Shown here piece after piece: positions 42,306-53,942 of a DNA stretch of 64,000 nt. The position numbers and the translations under genes are program-made. The stretch's first letter is position 1, and each line of letters begins with the position of its first letter. The DNA comes from Nemophila menziesii (lineage: Eukaryota > Streptophyta > Magnoliopsida > Boraginales > Hydrophyllaceae): NCBI GenBank assembly GCA_029959085.1, contig JARWIR010000010.1, positions 17,815,001 to 17,879,000 on the forward strand. Direction: 5' to 3'. The notes beneath the pieces are model-generated. The model saw nothing but the letters and a program-made list of their open reading frames with translations, was not told the DNA's origin and made no database searches.

Positions 42306-43820
42306 TTTTTTGTATAATTTGTGTGTTAATGCGAAACTCTTACGTAAATTTGTTTAATTAGATGCCAAGTCAATGTCAAGGAGTTAAGTAAAGAAGATTC
42401 TAAGGTGAAATCTAGAGTTAAAAGGAAATAAAGTTGATTTAGGAAATGAAAAGCTTCCAAAAGAATTTGTCTAGTTGTAGAGACGTACAATGCTTTTATT
42501 TTTGCGTACGTGGGTGATCTGGGCAATCTTGCGCGCACCATTACTAATCCCACGGAGATATACACGTATCCACATGTATATTTCAAAGTAAACCAGAACT
42601 AGATTACCCATGTTCATAGAGGGGTTCGGTCCATGTATATTCCAGTGTTTTAGTTATTTTGGAAAATCGGCTAGGAATATGAAAAAGTCCTTTTATATTC
42701 AAATAGTTCTTTGACTTGCGGTCGTTTTTATGGGTGGATCACCTAATTTGACCCCATTAATGAAGGAATTATGAATATTACAAACTCAAGACGTCAATCA
42801 GTCCTACAAGTTAGGAAAACGAATTTGAGTTAGATTAGGACTTCAATAACGTAGCCCACACTCCAAGATATCGACCTAGAACCTATATATATATACACAC
42901 ATTTACCTTTGTAAAGATGTCATTGCCTTCATATCCTTCACATTATCATCTTAGAGAGAGAAAAAAGACCTAAAGAAGAAACAACAAGAGACTGAAGCAT
43001 CACAACATCAATTCTATATCTCTCATTCTCTACCAATAGGGTAATTAGCTATAAATATATGGATTAACCATACTTCTAACCTTTTATTATTTATATTTAT
43101 TTATTGATTGTTCGGGTTATTACTTTGTCTAAACCCTAGAACACTATTTTGTTATTTTAATTGAATTGAGCTCGACGTATATTCGTGTTAAGTGCTTTGA
43201 CCTATTCCAACCCTAGATTTGGACAATCTTAGGAATTCCCTTAGTAATTGGGGTGTCACCCTGACGGGGGATTCAATTATTGACAACACTACATGATCGT
43301 CTAGTGTGCGGTAGTGATCCTGACGGGCTTGCCTAACTAGATAGTCATTAAGATTTGATTTAACCACCGATCATTGCGTAGGGTATACTTACCCATGCCC
43401 CCTAGTAGTGTTGAGGTTGCCACCTAACTCCACCCCGACGATGGTTATAAGGAATATAGAATCCCGGCTACATATATATTACTCAATTAACCCCTAAGTT
43501 TAGAATAATGACTTAGTAAGATAGGCTCATACTAATAAGCGTAAGTTATCTTATTTGCATTCATATTTAATTATTGACTCTTAACATATATTTATCTTAT
43601 TTATGTTTTAATTTAAACATTTAACGTCATTTACGCTATTATTGAATACAGTTTGAGCTAACTACCTATATACCCGAGAACAAACTCTTACTTATTTATT
43701 ATAACTTGTAAACGATCTGTGCACTTGCAGTGAGTTTGCCGTGGTAGTATAAGGTGTGTGTCCTTTATTATTATCTTTATTTATCTATTATTTTATCACA
43801 ACTTTTCCACCACCAATATA

Positions 43821-44900
43821 TTAACTCGAATATACAATATTGTACAATAAATAGTGAGAAAGGACTAATGGTGCAAAGATACACACACCCACTTATAGAT
43901 TACCGACAGAGTTTGACATAAATTTGACACAAATAAATAAAAAATTCAAACAAATTCAGTCAAAATCAGAACAAATTTAAACAAATTTGACACTAAATTC
44001 ACACGCACAAACTCATCTCAAGTGTTATAAATTAAATTTCGACAAAATTTTGTGTGTATGGGTGTGTGCATTACTGAGCTGAAGCGAGGATAACACAAAT
44101 CACAAATCACAAATCACATTAACAGAATTGTAGGACAGATCTGAAGCGGGGAGACAAATCAGTTTAGGTACTTGTGTTCGGAGCTCTTCAAATTTGGAGA
44201 AGCGTTGTCGGAGAATTTCACCAGGGCTCGTGTTCAAATCAGAAGTAACATTTGAGTGAGCTTTTCACCAGAGCTCTTCAATTTTAGAGCTTTGAGCTAC
44301 GGCGAAATACGGTGAGATACTCTGACCTATGAGGAGCTACGGTGAACTGAAAAGGTAGAATAGGTAGGTGTGGTGATGTGTTGTGTGTTCGTGAGGTTTT
44401 GAGAATCAGTATTAGGTTAGGCGAGGTGGGATGTGTGAGTAGGTAAGTAGGTGAGCTACATCGAACATCGAGGTAAAACGCCACCAGAGCTCTTTGAATT
44501 TGGACCATTCGTGTTTTGTGTGAGATAGGTATTGAGGCAAGGTAGTGAGGCGAGGTATTGGGGTAAGGTTTTAAGGTGGGATGAGAGGATGTGAGGCAGT
44601 GAAGGTAAGGCGGAGATGAGGTGAGGAGGAGATGAGGTGTTGACAGTGAATGTAGCTAAGGCTGAGGTCAGGTGCTGCGAAATATCTTTTATACGTGTTT
44701 GACTCTAATAAGATTTGATTGCATGATCTATTGATTTCTACGAGTAGTAACCACTAGACCAACTATCGATCTTAAGTCCACACGTTTTTCAACCTACCAC
44801 GTACGTGCCTTACAATTATGTATTCAATTATTTATTCAATTATTTACTAAATAATTAATAAATACTTTATTAAGTTTTAGTAGACCCACAAATCCAAGGG
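43821..44900. other. Intergenic, repeat-like, no gene
   Basis: 43860-44070 contains ACACACACCCAC and, inverted, ATGGGTGTGTGCATTA, possibly MITE ends. 44090-44690 is unusually GT-rich on the plus strand, with three copies of (C)CAGAGCTCTTCAATTTTRGA-like sequence and repeated GAGGTGAGG words. This suggests the subterminal region of a DNA transposon, but termini and TSD could not be fixed. Confidence 0.4.
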
Positions 44901-44920
44901 CGGCTTATTGTTTCGGACGT

Positions 44921-44958
44921 TATAAAAGGTTCAGAAAGGAAAACAAAAAACATATAAA
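44921..44958 (+). promoter_or_regulatory. TATA boxes of the dehydrogenase gene
   Basis: TATAAAA occurs at 44921-44927 and again at 44952-44958, about 90 and 60 bp before the ATG at 45015. The first fits a normal plant core promoter with a 60-bp leader; the second would allow start-site variation. Confidence 0.5.
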
Positions 44959-45014
44959 AAGAAGTTTAATTTATTCTTTTCCCGATTAAAGGACGTTTTA
45001 AATTTTAAATTATA

Positions 45015-46689
45015 ATGGCAATGCGAAATACTTTCTTCACCAACCAAAAATTTTCGCCGTCAAACCTTATTTACAAGTCCAAATGTCATTATTTCCTCAG
45101 TAGAACCCCATTTGATACCTGCTCAGTATTCAGCAGCTTCAAGCTCAGTGGTCAATCAATACTTCAGGTGTCCTTCTTATTCCCACCTCTCGTACTCTCT
45201 GTTAGGGATAATTACAATTTTCCCCTGAATTATTGCATAATACTTGTAGTTTCCTTCAACTTTAACCTTCTGAGGAACTTAAACACCATATCTAAAGCTC
45301 CCTTGGATATTTGAGCTATGAATTTAAAGTTACAATGTTTCAAAATCAAAAAGAAATGTATCCCGGCCTAGATTCGTATGCGCTAGAATCTTGTACCACT
45401 TTATCTAACGCCTAGATTACGTTAAGAATTTAATGGTGAAATAGTATCAATCTTTCTTACATAAGCAGATTCAATATCACAAAATCATTTCGATCCGTAG
45501 TTACTGTTTAAATATTTTGTTTTTTGCAGAGCGGGAACATCATAAAACATCAAACACCATTAGCAATGGCAAGCTTATCAGAGCAGGCACCTGTGAGGTA
45601 ATCTTTCCTTCTACTTTCGGACTCTCTGTAACAAAGAAAACATATTTTCAGCTTTGTCTTTATAATTTACAGATACGCAGTAATAACCGGAGCAAACAAA
45701 GGCATAGGTTTTGAGACAGCAAGACAACTAGCAAAAGCAGGTATCACAGTCATTTTAACAGCCAGAAATGAGAAGAGAGGCATGGATGCTTTATCTCTTC
45801 TTCACCAACAAGGTTTATCAAATGTTATATTTCATCAGCTTGATGTTAAAGACAAACAAAGCATAGAATCATTAGCCACTTTTATTACAACTCAATTTGG
45901 ACGACTCGATATATTAGTAAACAACGCAGGAGCTTCTGGAGTCATTGTTGATGAAGATGGCTTACGTGCCAAAAACATTGATCCATCAATTTGGGTAATT
46001 ATGGAAATTATTTATCTTTTATACTTATCACACGTGGTAATTTTTTCCATAGCTTGCAGGCAAAGCTGTGAACATAATTCAAGATGTTATGATAACAACT
46101 AATGACTCGGCAATAGAATGCTTAGATATTAATTATTACGGCCTTAAAAATGTAACCGAAGCGCTTCTACCATTACTACAACTTTCTTCAGGAGCAAGGA
46201 TAGTAAACGTGACTTCTCTAAGAAGTGAATTAACCGTAAGATATGATATATCCATTTGTTACTATGATATATATAATACAACTCAAAAACTGTTTCTCCT
46301 TTATATTGTAGCGAGTACCGGACGAAAAGAGAAGAGAAGTTTTAAGGAATATCGAGAGTTTAAGTGAAGAGAAAATCGATGAAATTCTGGGAAAGTTTTT
46401 GCATGATTTGAGTGAAAATAAGCTTGAAGAGAATGGATGGCAGAAAATGTTACCGGCATATAGTATATCGAAAGCTGTAGTTAATGCGTATACTAGAATT
46501 TTGGCACGAAAATATCCAAACATGCTTATTAATTGTGTTCATCCAGGTTATGTTGATACGGATATTAATTGGCATACTGGAGTATTAACATTAGAAGAGG
46601 GGGCACAAGGGTCCGTAATGTTGGCTCTTCTTCCTGATGGTGGCTTTACTGGTCGTTATTTTGATCGTACTCAAGTCGCTGACTTTTGA
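45015..46689 (+). CDS. Short-chain dehydrogenase/reductase (salutaridine / neomenthol reductase-like), five exons
   Basis: Proposed exons 45015-45167, 45530-45597, 45673-45994, 46053-46235 and 46312-46689 join in frame (367 aa) with GT-AG introns. Residues 1-63 are Ser/Phe/Lys-rich with few acids, like a plastid transit peptide. From the internal Met at 45566 (MASLSEQAPVR) the protein is a classical SDR: Y-A-V-I-TGANKGIG cofactor loop, LDILVNNAGAS, and the catalytic YSISK. WLAGKAVNIIQ, ECLDINYYGLKNVTEAL and NCVHPGYVDTDINWHTG are typical of the NADPH-dependent salutaridine reductase / (+)-neomenthol dehydrogenase group, which reduce ketones of terpenoids or alkaloids; the substrate here is unknown. 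For exon 4 the acceptor CCATAG (46052) keeps the frame, whereas TTGCAG (46059) does not. Translation could instead start at 45566. Confidence 0.88.
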
Positions 46690-46772
46690 TTAATTTGGTG
46701 TTTGTTTTTAAATTAATGTTTATGTTTTGTATTTGAAGAAAATTAGTTTTTATTTATGATGTAATAAAATGT

Positions 46773-46862
46773 TGAGTAATGTTGGGTATCACTTAAAAAT
46801 TCATCAGTAATATCAACATGATGTGGGTTTTAATTGGTTTAATCATATCCAATATTACTCAT
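46773..46862. repeat. Short MITE-like inverted repeat
   Basis: TGAGTAATGTTGGGTAT (46773) is matched in inverted form by ATATCCAATATTACTCA near 46846-46862, 15 of 17 bases. Between them GATGTGGGTTTTAATTGG is a familiar core of small plant MITEs. It lies about 90 bp after the dehydrogenase stop codon, in its 3' region. Confidence 0.45.
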
Positions 46863-48340
46863 ATTGTTAAACTGAAATTTATTGGAAACTTTAGTTTACA
46901 ACCATTGAATACCTAATTATCATATCTTCGGCCTTCAACCACCAATTGGTTATAATTGTATGAAACTGTGCATAACTGTTGAAGGTTTAATGGCTACTTT
47001 CATAACTAAGTAGTGTAAACTCTTATGGAATGCTTACATATTTCTAGCAAACTTTTTAGAGTAATGTTGGGCGTTTCAGTTTATACTAGCATTGAGTATT
47101 CAAAGTCGGGTCAACCTTTTTTTTTTGTTCTAAATACTTTCATTAATAAAAATCCATCTGCTAAATCTTAGCCTCTCTCCGAGGGAAAAAATAACAGATA
47201 CATTGTGAGCATCAATGTACAAAATATCATATGGGTGAAAATACCCCTTCAAATATGTTCTCTTCAGTTTTTAAAAGAAATACAAAGAAAATCAATTCTG
47301 TCACGTCCCCAAATTTGCCAAGACAAATACAAGGATCATGAATGTCGAGCTTTAAGAACTAAGAAGGAAAAACTTATTAGAGAAACAAGGATGAGTGGAG
47401 CTACTCTTTGCACACTTGGCCCCTGGATTTTTTTAATTTTATTTTGATGGAATTGAAGTACCAATTCATATCATTTTTAAAAGATTTGTGTGGAGCTACA
47501 CGAAACAAAACTACACTATCGTACCCCTAAATCTGCGGTCAATCATATTGACTGATATTGGCACTGCTTGGAGTCATATAGTCTTTGGCACAATCTGCCA
47601 TCAATCATATATCTCAGGATTGAAGTATATTTAGAGACAAACAAGTTTAAGTACCATAAATTAAACACTGTATGTTGTTTGGATATTTAAGCGAGATTTA
47701 AACTTTGGTCTGCTTTCTGGAATTTTTTCATAATATATCAAGGATCTATTTAAATGTGAGTAGATTATAAGATGATGAGCTTGGACTTAATCATTTTAGG
47801 CTTGAGAGAGACCCAATAAATTGAAGAGGACCGTTGAAGTTGCTATCACTATTTATCATACAGCCACGGTGAGTTGAGCTGGGTGGCAAGAGAAAGCAAG
47901 AGCAAGATCATTTCCTCCATATTTTTATATGTAACATTAGAAAGTAAATATTCAATAAATATGAGCCATCAAAGCTTAAGAGGTCCCATATATAAGGTTA
48001 ATATCCGTAAAAAATCTAGCTGAATTAATACTCTGTTTTGTGTGGTATGGTTTGTACTATGCCTTGTTAGATATTACAAAAAAAAGTACACTATAAACAG
48101 AACTTTAACCTGTCTGCAATTATCCTCCCCGCTTACCAAGCCAATAAGATTTTACCAGGTTTTCTTTAAATAAATAAACTAGCAAAGTGTTTCTGACGAA
48201 ATGAAGAAGAAAGAGACTCAAAAAAATTCGATGGAGCTGGGACAACTCCCTTGCTTGGCTCTTAACACATTAGAGCTCTTCTCCGAGTGTTCAGCCACTT
48301 TCCAGACTCATACAACCTCCGAAATAGCCGAGTCCACTTC
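46863..48340. other. Intergenic with a possible LINE 3' end
   Basis: A T10 run at about 47117-47126 followed by GTTCTAAATACTTTCATTAATAAAAATCC looks like the reverse complement of a LINE 3' UTR with poly-A. No ORF2 sequence could be recognised upstream of it on the minus strand. Nothing else is seen. Confidence 0.35.
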
Positions 48341-48349
48341 TGCCCGGAA

Positions 48350-48690
48350 ATAAGTATTCAAAAGATCGACTCTACGTCGGCACATCATCAAATATTCAAA
48401 AGTTTGACTCTGCATCCGCATATCATCAAATATTCAAAAAACTGGCTTCTACGTTGGCACATGGTCATTCACAAGACCATATGGTGGCGTGCAACCAAAT
48501 ATTCGTATAACCAACTCTTGCTTGGGAATATCACTAAGCTATTCAATAGACTGACTCTTACATCGACATCGTTTGGAAAACTCAAGATACCAATTACTCA
48601 ATCGCCACATTACATAATATGTGAAGGACCTATTAGTTCATCGACGCATCATAGAATACTTAAAACCATATTTTGTGTTGGAACCTCATG
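48350..48690. repeat. Degenerate tandem repeat, about 38-bp unit
   Basis: Units of the type ATATTCAAAAGATCGACTCT plus ACGTCGGCACATCATCAA recur about six to eight times with growing divergence (48352, 48391, 48430, and so on). It is open in one plus-strand frame, but the product is the repeat itself and I do not call a gene. Confidence 0.7.
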
Positions 48691-48939
48691 AGAATGTAAA
48701 TGAATTTTCGAGCATGCTGGTTAAAGAAATGGGAAATATCGATCATGAAAATTCAGTTGATAAACGATAATGAAGTTATGAGAATAAGTGGAACATAAAA
48801 ACCCCATCTAAAGGTAAATATCAATTTTCATAGTTCATCTGATGAAACGAATATACACATGACGAATGGTAATGACCAAATATAGTGTCTCCATGAACCC
48901 ATGGAAGGAAAAATGACAAAAGCTTAGAGAGGCATTATA

Positions 48940-51560
48940 CAGGGCATGGTCGATGTTAAAGAGGTCTCAAGCGAAATTCAAAATAAAGGCCCTCTACATA
49001 ATTTTTCATATAAATTTAATAATAAAATATAATGAAAAATCAATACATAATAAAAGATAACTAAAAAATTTGAAAACAATATAAAAAAATGTAACATTTA
49101 AATACTACTCTTCTTGCATTTTTTGATGCAAACTTATTGTTTAATTTTGAAAATTCTAACTTTTTTTGGCATCTTTTTTTCAAATGATAAATTAGCTACT
49201 TAATTTTTCTTGTGACATTGTTGACCGAATGTATGACTTGATCAACTTCAGTTTTGAAAAACTACTTTCGGCAGATGCAACTGTGACGGGTATTTTCAAT
49301 AATATTCTATACGCAATCCACGCATTAGGAAAACAACCTTCCATTAATTCAAAAAATTAAGCAATTCAATTGTTTTTTTGCATCGGCTGACAACATTTCT
49401 CTCAACAAAATCAGCTCAGAACATAAGTATTCTCCATCAATATCCAAAAACATGTCATGTTTCAAAGCAATCTCTAATTTGGTGCAATGGTCCATCAAAA
49501 CATTATCATAGATTAAATCAACCCATCCTGAATCAAATAAGAAGCCAATTTTTTTTCATATACCTCAAACTGTTCAAACCTATTTCTAAGTGACTCGAGA
49601 GCTTGATACATTATATACAAGAAGTAATCCACTCGAAAGGATTCTTGAGCAGATAGTGTTACCTCATTATCAGGGTTTTCATCAAAAAAATTATTTCTTT
49701 GAATGATGTGTTTTTCATGCAACGCTGGTTCAATTTCCATTACACTTGCAATTTTTTTTAGCTTCCATCATAGATTTTTCAAAACCTGTTTCTCGATACT
49801 CCTTAAAAAAAGAGATGAGTCCTTTCAGTAGTTGTAGCTACATCAATTTGCATATTTTTTGCTTGGAATGCTTTACTAACAGTGTTAACCGCAACCAACA
49901 CTGTGTGCCAGACAACCATGCTCAATAAAAACTCAAAATCTTGGATATGATATTTTGCTAAAGATTCAGCTTCACTCATTGTTTTGGAATCATTGGTAGT
50001 TTTTGCCAACTCAATTAAAGCATGTCTAATTTGTGGAGTTTGATTAATTATTGATTTTACACTTTCTACATGACTTTCTCGACGTGTTTGTGATAATGAC
50101 TTAAGTGTGAGACCTTTCACATTATCTTTGAAAATGTTAAACCGTTTTGTGGAACCGGAAAAATAATGAATACAAGCGTTGAACTACTCCAAAAAAAGAT
50201 CTAGCTTTGCGACATGAATTGGCCATATCACAAAGGGTAAGATTCAGACTATGACAACCACATGGCGTATAAAAAGGTCGAGGATTAATTTCAAGTAGTC
50301 TTTTCTGCACACCTATATGTTTTCCTTTCATATTTGCGCCGTTATCCTAACCCTGTCGTGTTACATCATTAATATCAAGTTGAAGAGAAACCAATACTTG
50401 TTTAAGTTTGCTAAATAAACCAAACCCTGATGTATCATCCACCTTAAGAAATTCTAAAAAGAACTCCTCTACTTTTATTGGAGATGTCATTATATCCACA
50501 AGTCGTATAATGAGAGTCATATGTTCCTCATGACTTATATCGGGAGTACAATCGAGTATGACCGAAAAATACTTTTATTTTTTTATTTTTATTAGTATCA
50601 TACTCTTGATCTCACATGCTAACATTTGTATCATTTCATTCTGAATCTTATGACCAAGATAATGATATTGAATTTCTTTATTTTCAATACATCGAACATG
50701 TTCTTGCATTACTGAATCAAATTCCGCAATCATTTCAGTTAGGCCTAAAAAATTTCCATTATTTTCTTGATAAATCTTCTCATTATCTCCGCAAAATGCT
50801 AAATTATCTTTTGCAAGACTTTTCACCATGACAAATATTCTTAATAATACTATTTTCCAATGTTCTTTTTCTCGGTTAACTTGTTCTTGCACGCTTTTAT
50901 CAATAGTTTCATTTTCCTTTTATCTCATCTCCAATTCAATCCATTTTCTCATACAGATAAGGTGTTTATTACTCACTTCGTGACTCTTAATCCTCTTACC
51001 AATATTCACCCAATCTTTTAACCCATCATTATCGAACTAAGTACCAACTCCTTTATTCTTGAACAACTTACAACAAAAGCAAAATACTTTATTTCAAGAG
51101 CTTGAATATATAAGCCATCTTCTGTCGTGTGCCTCCCATTTGGTAGACGTCAAATGTAATATATAGATGAAAAATGTCTCCCTCCATCATCTTGTGGGTA
51201 TTTTTCAATATATGTCTTATGGGACCTTTCTCTACTAACAAATCTCTCAAATTTTGATCAATTATTTTCCAATTATTTGGATCATATATATTTAAAGACG
51301 CAACAACTTTTTTAACATGTTTATATTGACCGTCTGCATTTACACCTTGTTGATTTTCTTCGTTCTCTAGATGTTCTACTTCATCATCTGTGTTCTCAAT
51401 ATTGTTTTGAGTTACATGTTGATAATTTTTCAAATTTTTAACCTGACCATGACTTTCATTCACTAAATCTTCGTTTGAGTTATGTTCTTCATTCATTGAA
51501 AAAACCTTGCTACCAAACAAACTTTCAAATATAAAGGATAATAGGATACACACAAAAAAG
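48940..51560 (-). pseudogene. hAT transposase (TTF zinc finger / DUF4371 type), decayed
   Basis: Minus-strand pieces follow the order of a ZMYM/TTF-type hAT transposase. A Glu/Asn-rich head contains NNWKIIDQNLRDLLVEKGPI (51200-51300, TTF entry). DUF4371 follows with AFCGDNEKIYQENNGNFLGL and YHYLGHKIQNEMIQML (50600-50810). The core has ERNPRPFYTPCGCHSLNLTL-like sequence (LEINPRPFYTPCGCHSLNLT, 50210-50310) and LTLKSLSQTRRESHVESVKS (50050-50120). A hAT dimerisation end, VTVASAESSFSKLKLIKSYI, lies near 49240-49300. CAGGGCATGG at 48940 may be the terminal repeat. Stops and frameshifts separate all parts, and the other terminus was not found. Confidence 0.85.
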
Positions 51561-51935
51561 GAAGAGAGACTCTATCTCCTTACCAGATCGTTGTCAAAGC
51601 ATTGAAATATTCATCAGCAACGGAGAACTTAAGAAGCACTTCACAGGGGTTCAAGGTATGGACTTTTTATTGGACGGCAACCATCATAGTAACATCTATT
51701 TCATGGATTCTTATAACAAAGACTACCGTAACAGTCAGAAAATAAGTTTTGTAGAATTAGCGTATTTCAGAAACATAGCAAGTAGGGCAGCACACGGGTC
51801 GGTTAACCGACCCGTAGGGGTAAACCCAATACCCAACCCTAATCTTCGGTTTTCATTTTCTTAAACCCAATAACCAATATTTTTTATTGAAACTGTGCGG
51901 GTTGGGTAGGACGGGTTAGGGTCGGGTTCGGTTAT

Positions 51936-53200
51936 GTTCTAACAATAGAATTTTTTCAAAAAAAGTAACTAAAATCTAGTAACTTTCTAAAAACAGTAAG
52001 TTATTGAAATTACAATAGTTTTTTTATATAAAACAACACTACATTACTCTTACAACATTGAACCACTTATAAAATTACAAAACATTGAAAATTTGCAATC
52101 TAAATTGTGCATAGCAAAGATCTTGTATAACAGGGGTGTAAATCCTTTAGTGATTCCAAAAAGAACTTCAAATCCAACATAATTCCTGTAAATTTGCATC
52201 ACAGAAGAGAAGAAATTGTTAAATATAGTTAGCCTCAGATTTGGTTTCATCATTAGCTTAACATTTAGCCTCAGATTTAATATCTTCATTGGCCTTTTAT
52301 AATCTTAGGGACGTTTTAGGGACAAGGGACCTCTTTTGAAAATTACAAGTTACTAAAGATTCAATTAAGTAGTTGCCAACTCAACCTTATATTCCACAAT
52401 GGATCATACACAATTACACATAGTTATATTGAGGTGTAATCATGGGGTGGGAATATGGGAGATGCAAACATTATTAAATTGAAAATCTAATAACTTGTAA
52501 GATTCGAAAAGATTCATTATACCTTAAGGTTATGGGTTACAAATGTGTTAAAGTCGACTCTTAGGTCACACTCAACTCATACAATCCAACATAACCTGTA
52601 AAAGAGAAGAAAAGTCAAAAAAGTTAAGATCAATTGAAATTTTATCTAATTATCTATAACTGTATTATTGAAAAAATAGAAAGTGTTAGGGAGTAATACC
52701 TGAAATTGGCATAAGAAACAAAGCATTAACTTTAAGCATTCAAATCCATCACCAATTCATCTCATTGTTTTGAATACATGCAAGTAGGCAACATACAGAG
52801 ACATTAGAAATCAGTGTTTCGATTTATAATTATCATATTTGCATTATAAAAACAACCCAGTAACAATAATCATAGTCTCATACTCATAATCAACTCATAT
52901 TCATAATCAAACGTAATAACAAAGTTCAAAATCAACCAACCAAAAATCAGTTCAAAAACAAACAAATACGGGGTTACAAAACAATCCAGTAACAATAAAT
53001 CATAGTCTCATACCCAAAATCAAACGTAATACAAAGTTCAAAATCAACCAACCGAAAATCAGTTTCAAAATCAACAACCCAGATACAATAATTAATATAC
53101 GGAACCAAAAGGGGTTTTTCTTTTCATAAACAACAACAATACTCAAGCTATTAATTAGAGAACACATCGGCTTAAAAATACACAAGGATTAGGGTTATTA
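51936..53200. other. Internal AT-rich part of the hAT-type element
   Basis: No gene is recognised. Imperfect direct repeats of about 140 bp occur (CCAGTAACAATAATCATAGTC at about 52858 and 52985, each followed by CATACTCATAATC/CATACCCAAAATC and AATCAACCAACCRAAAATCAG). Confidence 0.5.
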
Positions 53201-53284
53201 ATACCTGATAAAACGGGGTTTTGATTTAAGAAAAACAAAGCCGAGATTGACCCTTTTAGAGGCCTCCTCTAAACCCTTCTTCTC

Positions 53285-53545
53285 ATCTAGTAAACCGGCA
53301 TATAAACAATCGAACAAGTTAACCATGATACAATACCGCACTTTTTAATCGGCGGGATTAGACAGGGATGGGGAAGATGCAGGGCTAGAAGTTTAGGGTT
53401 TTCGAGAGCCATGGAGAGAGACAGAGAGAAGGCGGTTTGAGAGAGAGAACGCAGTGATTGGAATGAGAGAGGGGTCAAATGACCCTTCGTGTAATGAAGA
53501 GTGAAAAGCAACGAAAACAAAAGCAGCGTATGGAATACGCTGCAA
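53285..53545 (-). other. Possible captured 5' exon inside the hAT-type element
   Basis: On the minus strand a CT-rich leader (CTCTCTCTCAAACCGCC, CTGTCTCTCTCC) precedes ATG at 53411, encoding MALENPKLLALHLPHPCLIP and about 20 more residues before a stop at 53287. The composition (leader, ATG context CCATGG, GC rise) looks like the first exon of a plant gene rather than transposon filler. I do not recognise the protein. Confidence 0.3.
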
Positions 53546-53942
53546 TATCTTATTATATATATATTTAAAAAAAAAAAAAACTGTTTCGGGTCGGGTGCGG
53601 GTAACCGCGGGTTTGGCAAAGCCAAACCCACCGTCCGACCCAATACCCAAATACTTATTTTTTTTGGCCCAATGGGTTCGGGTGGGGCTCGGTTTGGGTT
53701 TTTTCGGCCCGATTTTTTTCGGTTGGGCGGGTTTGGGTCACCCTTTTTTCTTTTTTTTTTTTTGCTCGGCAAGTAGTATTTTATTAGATCAAACCTTTTC
53801 AAGTTACATGGGCTAGACTAACAAGCCTATTACATTTTCAATTGGGCCAGTCCACTTGGACCCCCTAAAAAAACATTAGACACCTAAACGACAAAACTCC
53901 TAAGTACAACTCATAAGTGTACACAAGTACACTACACCGAAT

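Larger units (their letters stand above)
40936..43815 (+). mobile_element. Solo LTR of the gypsy family with a nested Pack-MULE (TSD ATATA)
   Basis: It begins TGATATG with GAGACATCATTTTTAGG 38 bp on and ends TTTCCACCACCA, matching the ends of the other gypsy LTRs. ATATA flanks it at 40931-40935 and 43816-43820. Internal similarity to the LTR at 10725 is visible, for example TTAATTAGATGCCAAGTCAA at 42355 against TTAATTAGAGTCCAAGTCAA, as are the CACCCTGACGGGGG boxes at 43256, 43317 and 43432. Without the 1216-bp insertion and one TSD copy its length is about 1655 bp. The TSD is AT-only, so it carries less weight than the ends. Confidence 0.82.

Noticed and set aside
42326..42586. 86-codon minus-strand ORF
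   Set aside because: It lies within solo LTR sequence and is not conserved in the other LTRs.
43860..44070. Possible MITE with CACACACCCA ends
   Set aside because: The inverted ends are simple CA-rich sequence, do not align cleanly and have no convincing TSD.
44284..44508. 74-codon minus-strand ORF
   Set aside because: It lies in GT-rich repeat-like sequence with no motif; probably chance.
46068..46102. Acceptor TTGCAG at 46059 for the fourth dehydrogenase exon
   Set aside because: Using it puts a TGA in frame after a few codons. The CCATAG acceptor at 46052 keeps the frame and gives the WLAGKAVN sequence expected for the family.
53287..53802. 171-codon minus-strand ORF
   Set aside because: It combines hAT subterminal repeat, LINE-B tail and filler across an insertion junction; only its last 41 codons are gene-like and are listed separately.
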